This document shows positions 1-8,428 of a DNA stretch of 64,000 bases, one piece after another; positions within the stretch are counted from its first letter, which is position 1; every line of letters begins with the position of its first letter. The notes under the pieces were generated by a model. It had not been told where the DNA came from, did not search any database, and saw only the letters and a list, made by a program, of their open reading frames with translations. The DNA comes from an uncultured Kineothrix sp. (lineage in GTDB: Bacteria; Bacillota; Clostridia; Lachnospirales; Lachnospiraceae), in the NCBI GenBank assembly GCA_910588855.1, contig CAJUSR010000001.1:1-64000 (forward strand), in the 5' to 3' direction. Made by a program: the position numbers and the translations under genes.

Positions 1-346
1 GAGTCATAATGTAACCCTCATATTTTTTATACTTAGCAGATAACTAAATATTATCGCCTACACATTATAACACAAAAATCCTTAATTTTCTTTATAAATT
101 GTCATTTTATTTATATTTAATTAGCATCATTATTTTTTTATCTACTTACTAATATTCTATTAGTGATTTTCCTGTCTTGGAGATAGGTGAAAAGATATTT
201 CTTTATTAGTGAGGAAAGGCCGGAAAAACGCCATACTAAAAGGCGTTGAAACATAAATATGAATCAACGCCTTCTCTTTCTTGTCCTTGATAAGGGGTAC
301 AGTTCACCCCTGCTATTCGTAATAATGATAAACACTAACTGCCTTC
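1..346. other. AT-rich intergenic region downstream of pepP
   Basis: No gene is supported here; the one short plus-strand reading frame overlaps the antisense of pepP and shows no family features. The left 200 bases are AT-rich with no clear promoter that can be tied to a gene. The only structure is the set of alternative hairpins at 225-273, annotated separately as the likely pepP terminator. Confidence 0.6.
225..273 (-). terminator. Probable terminator of pepP with two alternative hairpins
   Basis: AAGGCGTTGA (240-249) pairs with TCAACGCCTT (264-273) around a 14-nt AT-rich loop. The segment GGCGTT can instead pair with AACGCC at 226-231. Read on the minus strand the stem is followed by TTTTAGTATGG and then another T run, 74 bases after the pepP stop. 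Seen: the inverted repeats. Inferred: termination. Confidence 0.5.
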
Positions 347-2152
347 TTACCCTACTATGGGTGCTGTTGCTTCCTTCAGCCATTCGCGTTCTTCTTCCGT
401 CAGATATTCCTGTGTTTTTTCGTATACTTCGGCATGGTAACGGTTAAGGCGTTGGATGTCTGCAGGCTGCATATAAGAAACATCTATCGCTTCTTTGTCT
501 ATCGGAACAAAAGTGAGCGTATCAAAATGCATAAACTGCCCATCCCCGTTCTTTTCGGCATTCCGGGCAACAAGGATATTCTCGATGCGGATACCGTGGC
601 TGTTTTCTTTGTAGACGCCCGGTTCATTGGAGACAATCATCCCCGGCTCGATTACCGCCTCCTTCATAGCAGCCGTAAAACGCCACCGTATGTTCTGAGG
701 ACCCTCATGGACATTCAGCATGTAACCGATACCGTGGCCGGTTCCGCATTTGTAGTCAATACCTTGGCTCCACAGAGGCTGTCTAGCCAAAATGTCCAGA
801 TTCCTTCCGGTACACCCGTATAGGAATTTTGCGTCTGTCAGTTGAAGCATCCCCACCACAACCAGCGTAAAATGCATTTTTACCTCATCCTCAATGTCTC
901 CCAGCACAATCGTCCTTGTCACATCCGTTGTGCCGCCCATATACTGTCCACCGGAATCTATCAGAAGCATCCCTTCCGGTGATAAGGTCTTATGGTTGGT
1001 TTCCGTAGCCTCATAATGCATCATTGCTGCGCTTTCCTTGTATGCACTGATGGTAGGGAAGGACAAATCCAAAAACCCTTCCGTATTCCGGCGCAGATTA
1101 TCCAAATAGTCTGCTGCGTCCACTTCCGTTATTTCCTGCTTTCCGATATTCTTTTTCAGCCAATAGATAAATTTCGTCATGGCAGCGCTGTCCTTGCGGT
1201 ATACTTCTTCCATCCTTGCCAGCTCCGTTTCGTTTTTTATGGCCTTGAGCAATTCCGTCGGATTATCCCCGGATACATATCCCGCCCGCTCCGTAATTAT
1301 CTTGAATAAAGCATAATTGCTGTTCCCCTCGTCCAATAAAACTTTTCCGTTATAAGTATATTCCTCCAAAAAAGCTGTAATATCCTCATATCTTTTTACC
1401 CTGATATGGTTTTCTTCAGCGTACTTTGCAAATTCTTCCGTTACTTCCTGCTCCTGGATGAAAAAATACATTTCTTCCTGTGTCAGGAATCCATAAGATA
1501 ATGCCACCGGATTGCACTCCACATCATTGCCCCGGATATTCAACAGCCACATTAAATCGTCCAATTTGCTTAAAAGGAGATATTCCGCGCCGGCTTCTCT
1601 TATTTTCTTTCTTACCTTTTCCATTTTTTCCGCCGTACTCTCCCCGCTGATTTCCTCAGGTAAGACTGTCATCTTATGGCAGGGTAGTTCCGGCCTGTCC
1701 GTCCAAACCCTGGACGCCAAATCCATGCCATAATTTATTTTTATCCCTTTCTCTTTCGCCAGTTTCTCCTCCAGCTTCCGACCCTCTTTGCAGCTTACTG
1801 TCCGTCCGTCAAAACCAATCGTCTGGCCATCTTCCATTTCCCCATACAGAAAATCAGGGATTTCCGGCACCCCTTCCTCCTGCATACGGAACAAATCCAC
1901 CCCTGTTCCTTCCAATTCCTGCGCTGCCTGGATAAAATACCTTCCGTCAGTCCATAGCCCCGCCATCTCCTGACCCACAATTAACGTTCCATTAGAGCCA
2001 GTAAAACCGGAAAAATATTCCCGCGCCTTAAAATAATCATCCACATACTCCGAATTATGGAAATCGGAAGTCGGTATCATATAATAAGCTATCCCTTCTT
2101 TTTTCATCTCTTCACGAATCAATCCCAACCTTTTTTGTATCACTGCATTCAT
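347..2152 (-). CDS. pepP: Xaa-Pro aminopeptidase (aminopeptidase P, M24B)
   Basis: Cytosolic metallopeptidase that removes the N-terminal residue from peptides with proline in second position. The 601-residue protein has the three-domain long aminopeptidase P layout: two creatinase-like N-terminal domains (about 1-310) and a pita-bread catalytic domain. Metal ligands are visible as LIDSGGQYMGGTTDVTRT (two Asp), TGHGIGYMLNVHEGP (His), MIVSNEPGVY (Glu) and GIRIENILV (Glu). The start is supported by GGAAGGAG nine bases before the ATG. It is a single gene, divergent from citrate synthase across a roughly 490-base gap. Family assignment is firm; the natural substrate is not shown by sequence. Confidence 0.95.
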   Translation of the reverse strand: MNAVIQKRLGLIREEMKKEGIAYYMIPTSDFHNSEYVDDYFKAREYFSGFTGSNGTLIVGQEMAGLWTDGRYFIQAAQELEGTGVDLFRMQEEGVPEIPDFLYGEMEDGQTIGFDGRTVSCKEGRKLEEKLAKEKGIKINYGMDLASRVWTDRPELPCHKMTVLPEEISGESTAEKMEKVRKKIREAGAEYLLLSKLDDLMWLLNIRGNDVECNPVALSYGFLTQEEMYFFIQEQEVTEEFAKYAEENHIRVKRYEDITAFLEEYTYNGKVLLDEGNSNYALFKIITERAGYVSGDNPTELLKAIKNETELARMEEVYRKDSAAMTKFIYWLKKNIGKQEITEVDAADYLDNLRRNTEGFLDLSFPTISAYKESAAMMHYEATETNHKTLSPEGMLLIDSGGQYMGGTTDVTRTIVLGDIEDEVKMHFTLVVVGMLQLTDAKFLYGCTGRNLDILARQPLWSQGIDYKCGTGHGIGYMLNVHEGPQNIRWRFTAAMKEAVIEPGMIVSNEPGVYKENSHGIRIENILVARNAEKNGDGQFMHFDTLTFVPIDKEAIDVSYMQPADIQRLNRYHAEVYEKTQEYLTEEEREWLKEATAPIVG

Positions 2153-2640
2153 GTTCCCACTCCTTCCTTACTTCTCCCATCTATTGTAATATGTTTTACC
2201 GAAAAAAGAAAGACTAGTCTTCCCATCTCAAAGCAGAAAACTGCCTTAAAAAGCGGCCGGACAGGCAATCACCAAAAATTTTTCATATTTTCCTACAAAT
2301 CATGCCAAATTTGTGATATCATAGGTATATTAATTGTCTTTTTTAGACCACATTTACCAAGAGCTGATAGTATATCTAAGCATTTGCAAAGCTCCAAACT
2401 CTGAGAGTATTCTAACAATATTTTCGGCAAAAATCCAGTTGTGCCCGACACTCTACCAAACCCATAAGGGCCAAATCGTTCCGGCAGCAACGCAGCCACG
2501 ATTTCCAACCAAAAAAGCTTTCACGGTATTTTGCCATGATTTTATAGTTCAAAGGGGTTTTTGCCGAAAATATTACCGGAACATTCAGCTAATTTTTCGT
2601 TTTCGCAACTGCTTAACAATCATTGGAAAGGAGGCCAGCT
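2153..2640. other. Divergent intergenic region between pepP and citrate synthase
   Basis: About 490 bases without a supportable gene. It must hold the promoters of both divergent genes, but no strong -35/-10 pair was recognised. The notable feature is a 20-bp inverted repeat spaced by 118 bases (2417-2436 and 2555-2574), annotated separately. Confidence 0.6.
2417..2574 (+). repeat. Long-range inverted repeat upstream of citrate synthase
   Basis: AATATTTTCGGCAAAAATCC at 2417-2436 is complementary, with one mismatch, to GGGTTTTTGCCGAAAATATT at 2555-2574. The enclosed 118 bases contain further small dyads, such as CCCATAAGGG and AAATCG...CGATTT. The right arm ends 66 bases before the citrate synthase start. 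It could be the closing stem of a structured leader RNA or a paired operator. It matches no riboswitch class I can name. Confidence 0.5.
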
Positions 2641-4008
2641 ATGGATCACAATATTTATTCAGAAGTTACACCCGAAATTATACGGCTTGCCAAAATGAGT
2701 GAAACGGCGGACATTATCGAAACCGACCTTTTTACCAAGTACGATGTCAAAAGAGGGTTAAGGGACTTGAACGGCAAAGGCGTACTGGCCGGACTTACCC
2801 GTATTTCCGACGTCCGCGCCAACAAGATTGTGGACGGTGTGCAGATTCCCATTCACGGGGATTTATTCTACAGGGGTTATAATGTAAAAGACTTGGTTGC
2901 CGGCTTCACAAAGGACAACCGTTTCGGCTTTGAAGAAGCTACTTATTTATTATTGTTTGATAAATTGCCTACGGCAAAGGAATTGGGTGATTTCCGGGAT
3001 TTACTTAGTTTTTACCGGAATCTGCCTACCAGCTTTGTCCGGGACATCATTATGAAAGCGCCCAGCAAAGATATGATGAATACATTGGCAAGGAGCGTCC
3101 TTACCCTTTACTCCTATGACGACCGGGCCGACGATACTTCTTTGCCTAACGTGCTACGTCAATGTTTACAGCTTATCAGCCTTTTCCCTCTTTTGTCGAT
3201 TTACGGGTATCAGGCTTACAGTTACTACCATGATGGAAAGAGCTTATATATCCACTCTCCTTTGCCGGAGCTTTCCGCAGCGGAAAATATCCTGCGCATC
3301 CTTCGTCCGGACAGCGCATACACGCCTCTGGAAGCCCGGATACTGGACATTGCCCTGGTATTACATATGGAACACGGCGGCGGCAATAACTCCAGCTTTA
3401 CCACCCATGTGGTGACCTCTTCCCTTACCGATACCTATTCCGTTATTGCGGCTGCCATCGGTTCTTTAAAGGGGCCAAGGCATGGCGGGGCCAACATAAA
3501 AGTAGTACAGATGTTTGAAGAAATGAAGCAGTCTTTATCCGACTGGACTGATGAAGAGGAAGTATCGGCTTATCTGGTCAAACTCCTTCATAAAGAAGCT
3601 TTTGACCATGCCGGACTGATTTATGGCGTAGGACATGCCGTTTATTCCAAATCCGACCCACGTGCTATTATCCTGAAATCTTTTGTAGAAAAATTATCTG
3701 TGGAAAAAGGGCTGCAAAAGGAATTTGAACTGTATTCCTTAGTAGAGCGCCTCGCCCCGGAAGTCATTGCAAAAGAGCGTCAGATTTATAAAGGGGTAAG
3801 TATCAATGTGGACTTCTATTCCGGTTTTGTATACCATATGCTTGGGCTTCCGATGGAATTATATACACCGATTTTTGCAATGGCACGTATTTCCGGCTGG
3901 AGCGCACACCGTATGGAAGAATTGGCCAACAACGGCAAGATTATCCGTCCGGCTTATAAACCCATTGGAATTGACCATCCGTATAAGGATATTTCTTCCC
4001 GTTTCTAA
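2641..4008 (+). CDS. gltA: Citrate synthase
   Basis: Condenses acetyl-CoA with oxaloacetate to citrate in the cytosol. The 455-residue product carries the family's active-site blocks in order: MEHGGGNNSSFTTHV, GSLKGPRHGGAN (His), GVGHAVYSKSDPR (His) and NVDFYSGFVY (Asp). Length and an extended N-terminus suit the clostridial branch. The start chosen is ATG 2641. An upstream in-frame TTG at 2623 overlaps the AAAGGAGG ribosome binding site and is unlikely. It is monocistronic; the small membrane gene converges from the right. No aconitase or isocitrate dehydrogenase is near. The product would feed glutamate synthesis or a partial TCA branch. Confidence 0.95.
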   Translation: MDHNIYSEVTPEIIRLAKMSETADIIETDLFTKYDVKRGLRDLNGKGVLAGLTRISDVRANKIVDGVQIPIHGDLFYRGYNVKDLVAGFTKDNRFGFEEATYLLLFDKLPTAKELGDFRDLLSFYRNLPTSFVRDIIMKAPSKDMMNTLARSVLTLYSYDDRADDTSLPNVLRQCLQLISLFPLLSIYGYQAYSYYHDGKSLYIHSPLPELSAAENILRILRPDSAYTPLEARILDIALVLHMEHGGGNNSSFTTHVVTSSLTDTYSVIAAAIGSLKGPRHGGANIKVVQMFEEMKQSLSDWTDEEEVSAYLVKLLHKEAFDHAGLIYGVGHAVYSKSDPRAIILKSFVEKLSVEKGLQKEFELYSLVERLAPEVIAKERQIYKGVSINVDFYSGFVYHMLGLPMELYTPIFAMARISGWSAHRMEELANNGKIIRPAYKPIGIDHPYKDISSRF

Positions 4009-4030
4009 ATGAATTTTGCCTATTCTAATC

Positions 4031-4069
4031 CAAGCGGCACTGCAGGGAAGACCTTTTGACACCCGAATC
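4031..4069 (+). repeat. Element D, partial copy 1
   Basis: CAAGCGGCACTGCAGGGAAG followed by ACCTTTTGACACCCGAATC, lying 22 bases after the citrate synthase stop. It is the right-hand part of a dispersed repeat also seen at 50496-50592, 52968-53071 and 60193-60488. Confidence 0.6.
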
Positions 4070-4078
4070 CCATATAGT

Positions 4079-4099
4079 AAAAAAGTGTCTTCGACACTT
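4079..4099 (-). terminator. Hairpin terminator facing the small membrane gene
   Basis: AAGTGTC-TTC-GACACTT (4083-4099) is preceded on the plus strand by AAAAAA. It therefore works as stem plus T-run only for minus-strand transcription, that is, from the membrane gene at 4453-4797. A near-identical hairpin terminates the metallophosphoesterase at 33436-33456. Confidence 0.55.
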
Positions 4100-4102
4100 C
4101 AT

Positions 4103-4149
4103 GAAGAACCTTCGGTTCTTCCTTAATTTATTTCCTTCTGGCGAAGGAA
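4103..4149 (+). terminator. Two hairpins after citrate synthase
   Basis: GAAGAACC-TTC-GGTTCTTC (4103-4121) is followed by TTAATTTATTT, then TTCCTT...AAGGAA (4132-4149). The first stem with its TTC loop and T-rich tail is the best plus-strand terminator candidate for citrate synthase. The tail is not a clean T-run. Confidence 0.45.
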
Positions 4150-4162
4150 TTTCCTATAAAGT

Positions 4163-4296
4163 AAAAAAGAATCCTGCTTGCAGGATTCTCCGCCTACGGC
4201 GGGCCACGGCAGCGACATACTTCCCCTTCGCCGCAGTGCGATAATTATATTTTTACCATATGGGAAATTCGGAGAACTTTCCCATATGGTAAAAAT
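4163..4296. repeat. Element C, copy 1 (multi-hairpin intergenic repeat)
   Basis: A 133-bp unit with three successive hairpins: GAATCCTGCTTGCAGGATTC (4169-4188), CCGCCTACGGCGGG (4190-4203), and a perfect 19-bp stem around a 10-base loop (4249-4267 with 4278-4296, centred on ACCATATGGG). It is repeated at 24904-25034 with a few substitutions. The last stem has A and T runs at its edges and could terminate transcription from either side. No coding potential was seen. Confidence 0.75.
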
Positions 4297-4452
4297 ATCC
4301 CCATATAAGGCTTTTATACTTCATTGCCCTATACGGGGATATTCTATAGTATCATAAAAGCAGCCGCCCATTTCCCTTTCCCACTTATCATTCAAAGGAA
4401 TATTTTCTTCGGCAATCGGCTTCTTTTGCCAAGGGGCACAAAAGAATATCCT

Positions 4453-4797
4453 TCAGTCTATAAATTTCTTTTTCGCCTTGGAAGAAGCCACCCCGAAAAT
4501 AACCAGCACAACCAAATAGCATCCGATGCCTATCAGGGAAAGGTATTCCGGGCCGTTCCATTTCGTATTGAATATCCCGATTCCTCCCACAACAACGGCA
4601 AGCAGACCTAAAATAAGCACTTTGCCGTACATGTAACGGATAAACCCTTCTTTATCCCTTATTTTATTCACATCCACGTCTTTGCTGATAATAACACCAG
4701 TCTTCAGTTCCCCTTTCATCTTCATCATAATTGCAGTATACATGAGATAAATGCCGCTGCCCGCTATCAGCAAATCGAATATATTGATATTTCCCAT
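4453..4797 (-). CDS. Small membrane protein of unknown function
   Basis: A 114-residue protein with about three hydrophobic segments: near the N-terminus (IFDLLIAGSGIYLMYTAIMM), the middle (VLILGLLAVVVGGIGIF) and the C-terminal third (LSLIGIGCYLVVLVIFGVA). The tail is basic (SSKAKKKFID). I do not recognise the family. The start is uncertain: ATG 4797 has GGGG six bases upstream, while in-frame ATGs at 4809 and 4830 lack a binding site. A 10-bp-stem hairpin lies just upstream (4833-4865). It converges on citrate synthase and follows thrC on the same strand, separated from it by the 28-bp repeat array. Confidence 0.6.
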   Translation of the reverse strand: MGNINIFDLLIAGSGIYLMYTAIMMKMKGELKTGVIISKDVDVNKIRDKEGFIRYMYGKVLILGLLAVVVGGIGIFNTKWNGPEYLSLIGIGCYLVVLVIFGVASSKAKKKFID

Positions 4798-4832
4798 ATT
4801 TAACCCCATTTCTGCGCAGCTTTTGCGCATAT

Positions 4833-4891
4833 CATGTTTGTGGATGCCGCGCAGTCACAAACATGGGATTGAAAATTTTCAATTTTCAATC
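4833..4891. repeat. Two adjacent hairpins upstream of the small membrane gene
   Basis: CATGTTTGTG (4833-4842) pairs with CACAAACATG (4856-4865), and GATTGAAAATT (4867-4877) pairs with AATTTTCAATC (4881-4891). They sit between the thrC-side repeat array and the membrane protein start. They could terminate thrC transcription or regulate the downstream gene. Confidence 0.45.
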
Positions 4892-4900
4892 TTTCATCTT

Positions 4901-5096
4901 ATTGCAATCCTATAATCGTAATCCTAATATTACAGCCCGATTATCTTTATTCCAATGCCGCAGTTCCATTATCGTTATTCCGATATCTCAGTCCTATTAT
5001 CGTAATTCCAATATTACAGCCCCATTATCGTTATTCCAATATTGCAGTCCTATTATCGTAATTCCAATATTGTAATTTAATTATTGTAAACCTATT
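4901..5096. repeat. 28-bp tandem repeat array (7 units) abutting thrC
   Basis: Seven head-to-tail 28-bp units start at 4901, 4929, 4957, 4985, 5013, 5041 and 5069, without spacers. The consensus core is CAGTCCTATTATCG followed by TAATTCCAAT or TTATTCCAAT. Units 4 to 6 are the most alike; unit 7 is degenerate. The register continues into the last codons and stop of thrC (5098). The absence of unique spacers excludes CRISPR. It looks like a minisatellite that could vary in copy number. Confidence 0.85.
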
Positions 5097-5097
5097 A

Positions 5098-6585
5098 TTA
5101 CAATCCTAAAATTTTTTCTACTGTCTGCTTCATCTCATCTTTTCCGCAAACAGTATTGTGTACCACAGGCGCCGTCCTGATTTCCTTTATTGCAGGAGGC
5201 ACTTCCACTTTTGCCAGACGAGCCAGTTCATCCACCAGCTCAAAATCCGTCATCGTATTGTATTTTTCATCTATGGCATCCATTACACTCCTCGTAAACT
5301 TGAAGGGGCTTGCGGTAGACGCAATCACCACAGGCGTCTTATCCCCTGTCTCCTCCAAATACTTCCGGTATACGCAGACCGCCACCGCCGTATGGGTATC
5401 CACCACATATCCTGTCTTCTCCCATAATGCATGGATAGTTTCCCCGGTTTCCTTTTCCGAAGCATAATTGCCGTAAAAATCTTTTAACTGTGCCTGCATC
5501 TCCTCCGTGATTCCGTATTTGCCTTCCCCATTCAAAGCCTTCATAAAGCTTATATTTTTTTCCGAATCGTTGCCTGTTACCCGGTAAACCAAACGCTCCA
5601 AATTACTGGAAATCAGGATATCCATAGAAGGTGAGCTGGTCAGTACAAATTCTCTGTTCTTATCGTACACCCCGGTACGGAAAAAGTCATACAACACCTT
5701 ATTTTCATTGGATGCACAAATCAGCTTATGGATAGGAAGCCCCATATTTTTCGCATAGAAAGCCGCCAGAATGTTGCCGAAATTCCCGGTGGGAACTGCC
5801 ACATTTACCGCCTCCCCACCTTTTATCTTCCCATCCTTTAAAAGCCTGGTATAAGCATATACATAATACACAATCTGCGGAACAAGACGTCCGATATTAA
5901 TAGAGTTTGCCGAAGAAAACTGGCAGCCTTTCCTGCCCATCTTTTCTTCCAGCCCCTTATCCGCAAAAATATTTTTTACACCGGTCTGGGCATCGTCAAA
6001 ATTGCCATGAATACCTACTACGTATGTATTTTCCCCTTTTTGGGTTACCATCTGCAACTCCTGTATGGGGCTAACACCATTTTTAGGGTAAAATACGATA
6101 ATTTTCGTTCCTTTTACCCCGGCAAAACCGGAAAGCGCCGCCTTCCCTGTATCCCCAGAAGTAGCCGTCAATATCACAATTTCATTCTCCACATGGTTCT
6201 TCCGCGCTGCCGTAATCATCAAATGGGGCAGAATGGATAAAGCCATATCCTTAAAGGCAATTGTGGCGCCATGAAACAGCTCTAAAAAGTAAGCGCCGTC
6301 CGTATGAACCATTGGCGCTATCTCTTTGGTATCGAATTTGGAATCATAAGCATTTGCAATACACTGCTTCAATTCTTCCTCCGTAAAGTCCGTTAAGTAG
6401 AGCCGCATCACTTCATACGCTACCTCCTGGTAGCTCATTTGTGCCAAATCCGCCATGTCTTTTTCCAATGCAGGTATTTTATCCGGCACAAACAGCCCTC
6501 CGTCATCGGACAGCCCCTTTAAAATGGCCTCCGAAGCTTTCACCTGAATATTCCCATTCCTCGTACTGCTATATAAAATTTCCAT
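5098..6585 (-). CDS. thrC: Threonine synthase
   Basis: PLP enzyme converting O-phosphohomoserine to threonine, the last step of threonine synthesis. The 495-residue product is of the longer (type II, yeast/E. coli-like) class. The PLP lysine lies in FHGATIAFKDMALS, and TATSGDTGKAALSG binds the cofactor phosphate. The start is ATG 6585 with GAGAGGAA upstream (MEILYSSTRN is the usual N-terminus); a longer reading frame to 6666 lies in the leader. A good promoter lies about 100 bases upstream, so the gene appears to be transcribed alone. No other threonine genes are adjacent. The last codons merge into the 28-bp repeat array. Confidence 0.95.
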   Translation of the reverse strand: MEILYSSTRNGNIQVKASEAILKGLSDDGGLFVPDKIPALEKDMADLAQMSYQEVAYEVMRLYLTDFTEEELKQCIANAYDSKFDTKEIAPMVHTDGAYFLELFHGATIAFKDMALSILPHLMITAARKNHVENEIVILTATSGDTGKAALSGFAGVKGTKIIVFYPKNGVSPIQELQMVTQKGENTYVVGIHGNFDDAQTGVKNIFADKGLEEKMGRKGCQFSSANSINIGRLVPQIVYYVYAYTRLLKDGKIKGGEAVNVAVPTGNFGNILAAFYAKNMGLPIHKLICASNENKVLYDFFRTGVYDKNREFVLTSSPSMDILISSNLERLVYRVTGNDSEKNISFMKALNGEGKYGITEEMQAQLKDFYGNYASEKETGETIHALWEKTGYVVDTHTAVAVCVYRKYLEETGDKTPVVIASTASPFKFTRSVMDAIDEKYNTMTDFELVDELARLAKVEVPPAIKEIRTAPVVHNTVCGKDEMKQTVEKILGL

Positions 6586-6681
6586 TACGCTTCCTCTCCC
6601 GTTCCTGCCTGTCCGATTATCCGGCACAGGTACTATTCCAGCCTTTCCTGCCCCCTTGTCGGGCACAAAGCTTTGCCGTTA

Positions 6682-6710
6682 AGTATAACATAGTTTCCCT
6701 TCCCATGCAA
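6682..6710 (-). promoter_or_regulatory. thrC promoter
   Basis: On the minus strand TTGCAT (6705-6710), a 17-base spacer and TATACT (6682-6687), with TG as an extended -10. It lies about 97 bases upstream of the thrC ATG and just past the end of the SleB-like gene. No T-box or leader peptide was recognised in the leader. Confidence 0.7.
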
Positions 6711-6712
6711 TG

Positions 6713-7339
6713 TCAGGAAAAAAACTCATGGCCGCCGTAAGAAAACAAAAGAGTCAGGCTATTATCAAACCATTTCATCCGCTCCGGATCCGCATACTTG
6801 CGCGCCGCAAAATAGAGCGCCCCTTCCGTAATATCCTCCCCGTACAATACTCTTTTTACCGCTTCTTTCGTTTCTTCACTGACCTTTACCCTGTTTAAGC
6901 GACCATCCCGGACCGGTGAAAACTGCACGGTACCGTTGCCCCTCTGGAACACTACTTCCCTTACGGTATCTGGGAATCTACTGCTTTCCACACGGTTCAT
7001 CACTACCCCGGCTACCAGCATTTTCCCTTTGATGTCCTCACACCCGGCTTCCGCCTCCACAATACGCAGAAGCACATCATAATCCTCCTGGGATAAATTA
7101 TACTTCGCCTTCCGTTCCAGCAGATTATAATCCACAATCCGCTGCCCGGAAGATGCTTCCGTTACCATTCCCATAAAACTGGATGCGTCCAGCCCAGCCC
7201 TCTCCTCCATGAAACGAATCTGAAAAGCAGGCGTCGATGCAATACGGTTAATTTGCAGCTCCTTCACCGTAAACCATGATACTGCAAAAATCATATGGCA
7301 CAAAAGCAATGCAGTTAAACTTTTCTTATACTTATACAT
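6713..7339 (-). CDS. SleB/CwlJ-like cell wall hydrolase
   Basis: A 208-residue membrane-anchored wall hydrolase. An N-terminal signal anchor (about 8-25, ALLLCHMIFAVSWF) precedes a stretch without motifs, then the Hydrolase_2 domain (about 88-208). This begins YDVLLRIVEAEAG, which holds the likely catalytic Glu, and continues with GVVMNRVESSRFPDTVREVV and VQFSPVRDG. Known members are lytic transglycosylases for spore cortex or vegetative wall turnover. Nothing here decides between these roles. The start has GGAAGAGGATGGAAAA ahead of the ATG. It is upstream of thrC on the same strand, but thrC has its own promoter. Confidence 0.85.
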   Translation of the reverse strand: MYKYKKSLTALLLCHMIFAVSWFTVKELQINRIASTPAFQIRFMEERAGLDASSFMGMVTEASSGQRIVDYNLLERKAKYNLSQEDYDVLLRIVEAEAGCEDIKGKMLVAGVVMNRVESSRFPDTVREVVFQRGNGTVQFSPVRDGRLNRVKVSEETKEAVKRVLYGEDITEGALYFAARKYADPERMKWFDNSLTLLFSYGGHEFFS

Positions 7340-7519
7340 TTTTCCATCCTCTTCCTATACTTGTTGTCCAACAGGAACGGTGCCCTCCGGTATATCATAA
7401 GCCATCTGGCACATGCCCAATCGAAACCTTGTGCAAAAACACTTCTGTCATAGAAATGTAACACTTCTTTAATATTTTATACAAAGAGCCCCGGAATTAT
7501 TTCTAAAAAATTTCTAAAT

Positions 7520-7548
7520 TTGTATTCTTTTTGCTAAAATGGTATAAT
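7520..7548 (+). promoter_or_regulatory. Promoter of the AP2-domain gene
   Basis: TTGTAT (7520-7525), 17-base spacer, TATAAT (7543-7548) with an extended TGG before the -10. It ends 36 bases before the proposed TTG start of the AP2-domain gene and fits sigma-A consensus well. Confidence 0.75.
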
Positions 7549-7584
7549 TAAACGAATAATATTATGATTTGCAGGAGAAAAAAT

Positions 7585-8394
7585 TTGAATAAAAACCTAC
7601 CTGGCGTTTATACTGCCAAAAAAAAAGACAACTCTATTTACTATCGTTCTTCTATCACGCTTTGCGGAAAACATATCAGCCTTGGAAGCTATCCCGATGA
7701 GTGGTCGGCGCACCTGGCTTATCAGGAGGCCCTCACTCTGGCAGGAACAGCCTCCCTTTCTTTAGACGACTATACCTCTGCCTCACCCCTTCCTTTCTTC
7801 AAATGGGTAACCCTGATAAATTACAGAGATAACGGCCTCTATTTTTCCATCCCCATTTATTTGAAAAAAAAATATTTCCTTTATTATTTGGAGCCATCCT
7901 ACTGTTTAAAATTCGATATTGACGACTTGTTCTATTATTCTTCCAAAAAGATTATGCGTCGGGGCGGGCATCTTTTTGTCAATGATTATGGTATGCAATG
8001 CAGTATCTTGAACCGTTACGGCATAAAAAATTATTCGGTATGCGGAAAGGATTACCGGTTTATCAACGGAGATTGTTCTGATTTCCGTTATGAAAATATC
8101 GAAATAATAAACCGTTTCCACGGGATTGCCTGTATCCCGGACAAAAAACATACCGGCTGCCTGTATAAAGTCCGCATCCATATCCGGAGCAATTATATCG
8201 TAGGAGTCTACGGGAACGAAACAGAAGCAGCCATCGCCTATAACAAAGCCATCGATATCCTGAAAAAAAACGGCATAGACCGGAATTTTACCCCGAATTA
8301 CATCGAAGGGCTTTCTCCTGCTGCCTATGCCGATATTTATTCCAAATTGCAGATTTCTCCAAACATCTTCCGTCTTACGCCGGAAAACACCTGA
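7585..8394 (+). CDS. AP2-domain protein with degenerate HNH-like centre
   Basis: A 269-residue protein with two AP2/ERF-like DNA-binding domains. The first (about 5-55) reads GVYTAKKK...YYRSSITLCGKHISLGSYPDEWSAHLAYQEAL. The second (about 175-230) reads KVRIHIRSNYIVGVYGNETEAAIAYNKAI. Between them INGDCSDFRYENIEIIN resembles the DNR..NL loop of HNH homing endonucleases, but the HNH histidines are not evident. Bacterial AP2 proteins are often HNH nucleases or their derivatives. This one may be a DNA-binding remnant. The start is judged to be TTG 7585, seven bases after AGGAG; an ATG at 7564 has no binding site. It stands alone with its own promoter and converges on the GH25 gene. Confidence 0.7.
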   Translation: MNKNLPGVYTAKKKDNSIYYRSSITLCGKHISLGSYPDEWSAHLAYQEALTLAGTASLSLDDYTSASPLPFFKWVTLINYRDNGLYFSIPIYLKKKYFLYYLEPSYCLKFDIDDLFYYSSKKIMRRGGHLFVNDYGMQCSILNRYGIKNYSVCGKDYRFINGDCSDFRYENIEIINRFHGIACIPDKKHTGCLYKVRIHIRSNYIVGVYGNETEAAIAYNKAIDILKKNGIDRNFTPNYIEGLSPAAYADIYSKLQISPNIFRLTPENT

Positions 8395-8428
8395 TATTCT
8401 GCCAGTCAAAGTATCTTCGTCCACACGT

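Noticed and set aside
4901..5096. CRISPR array
   Set aside because: Units are contiguous 28-mers with no unique spacers, no leader and no cas genes in the window.
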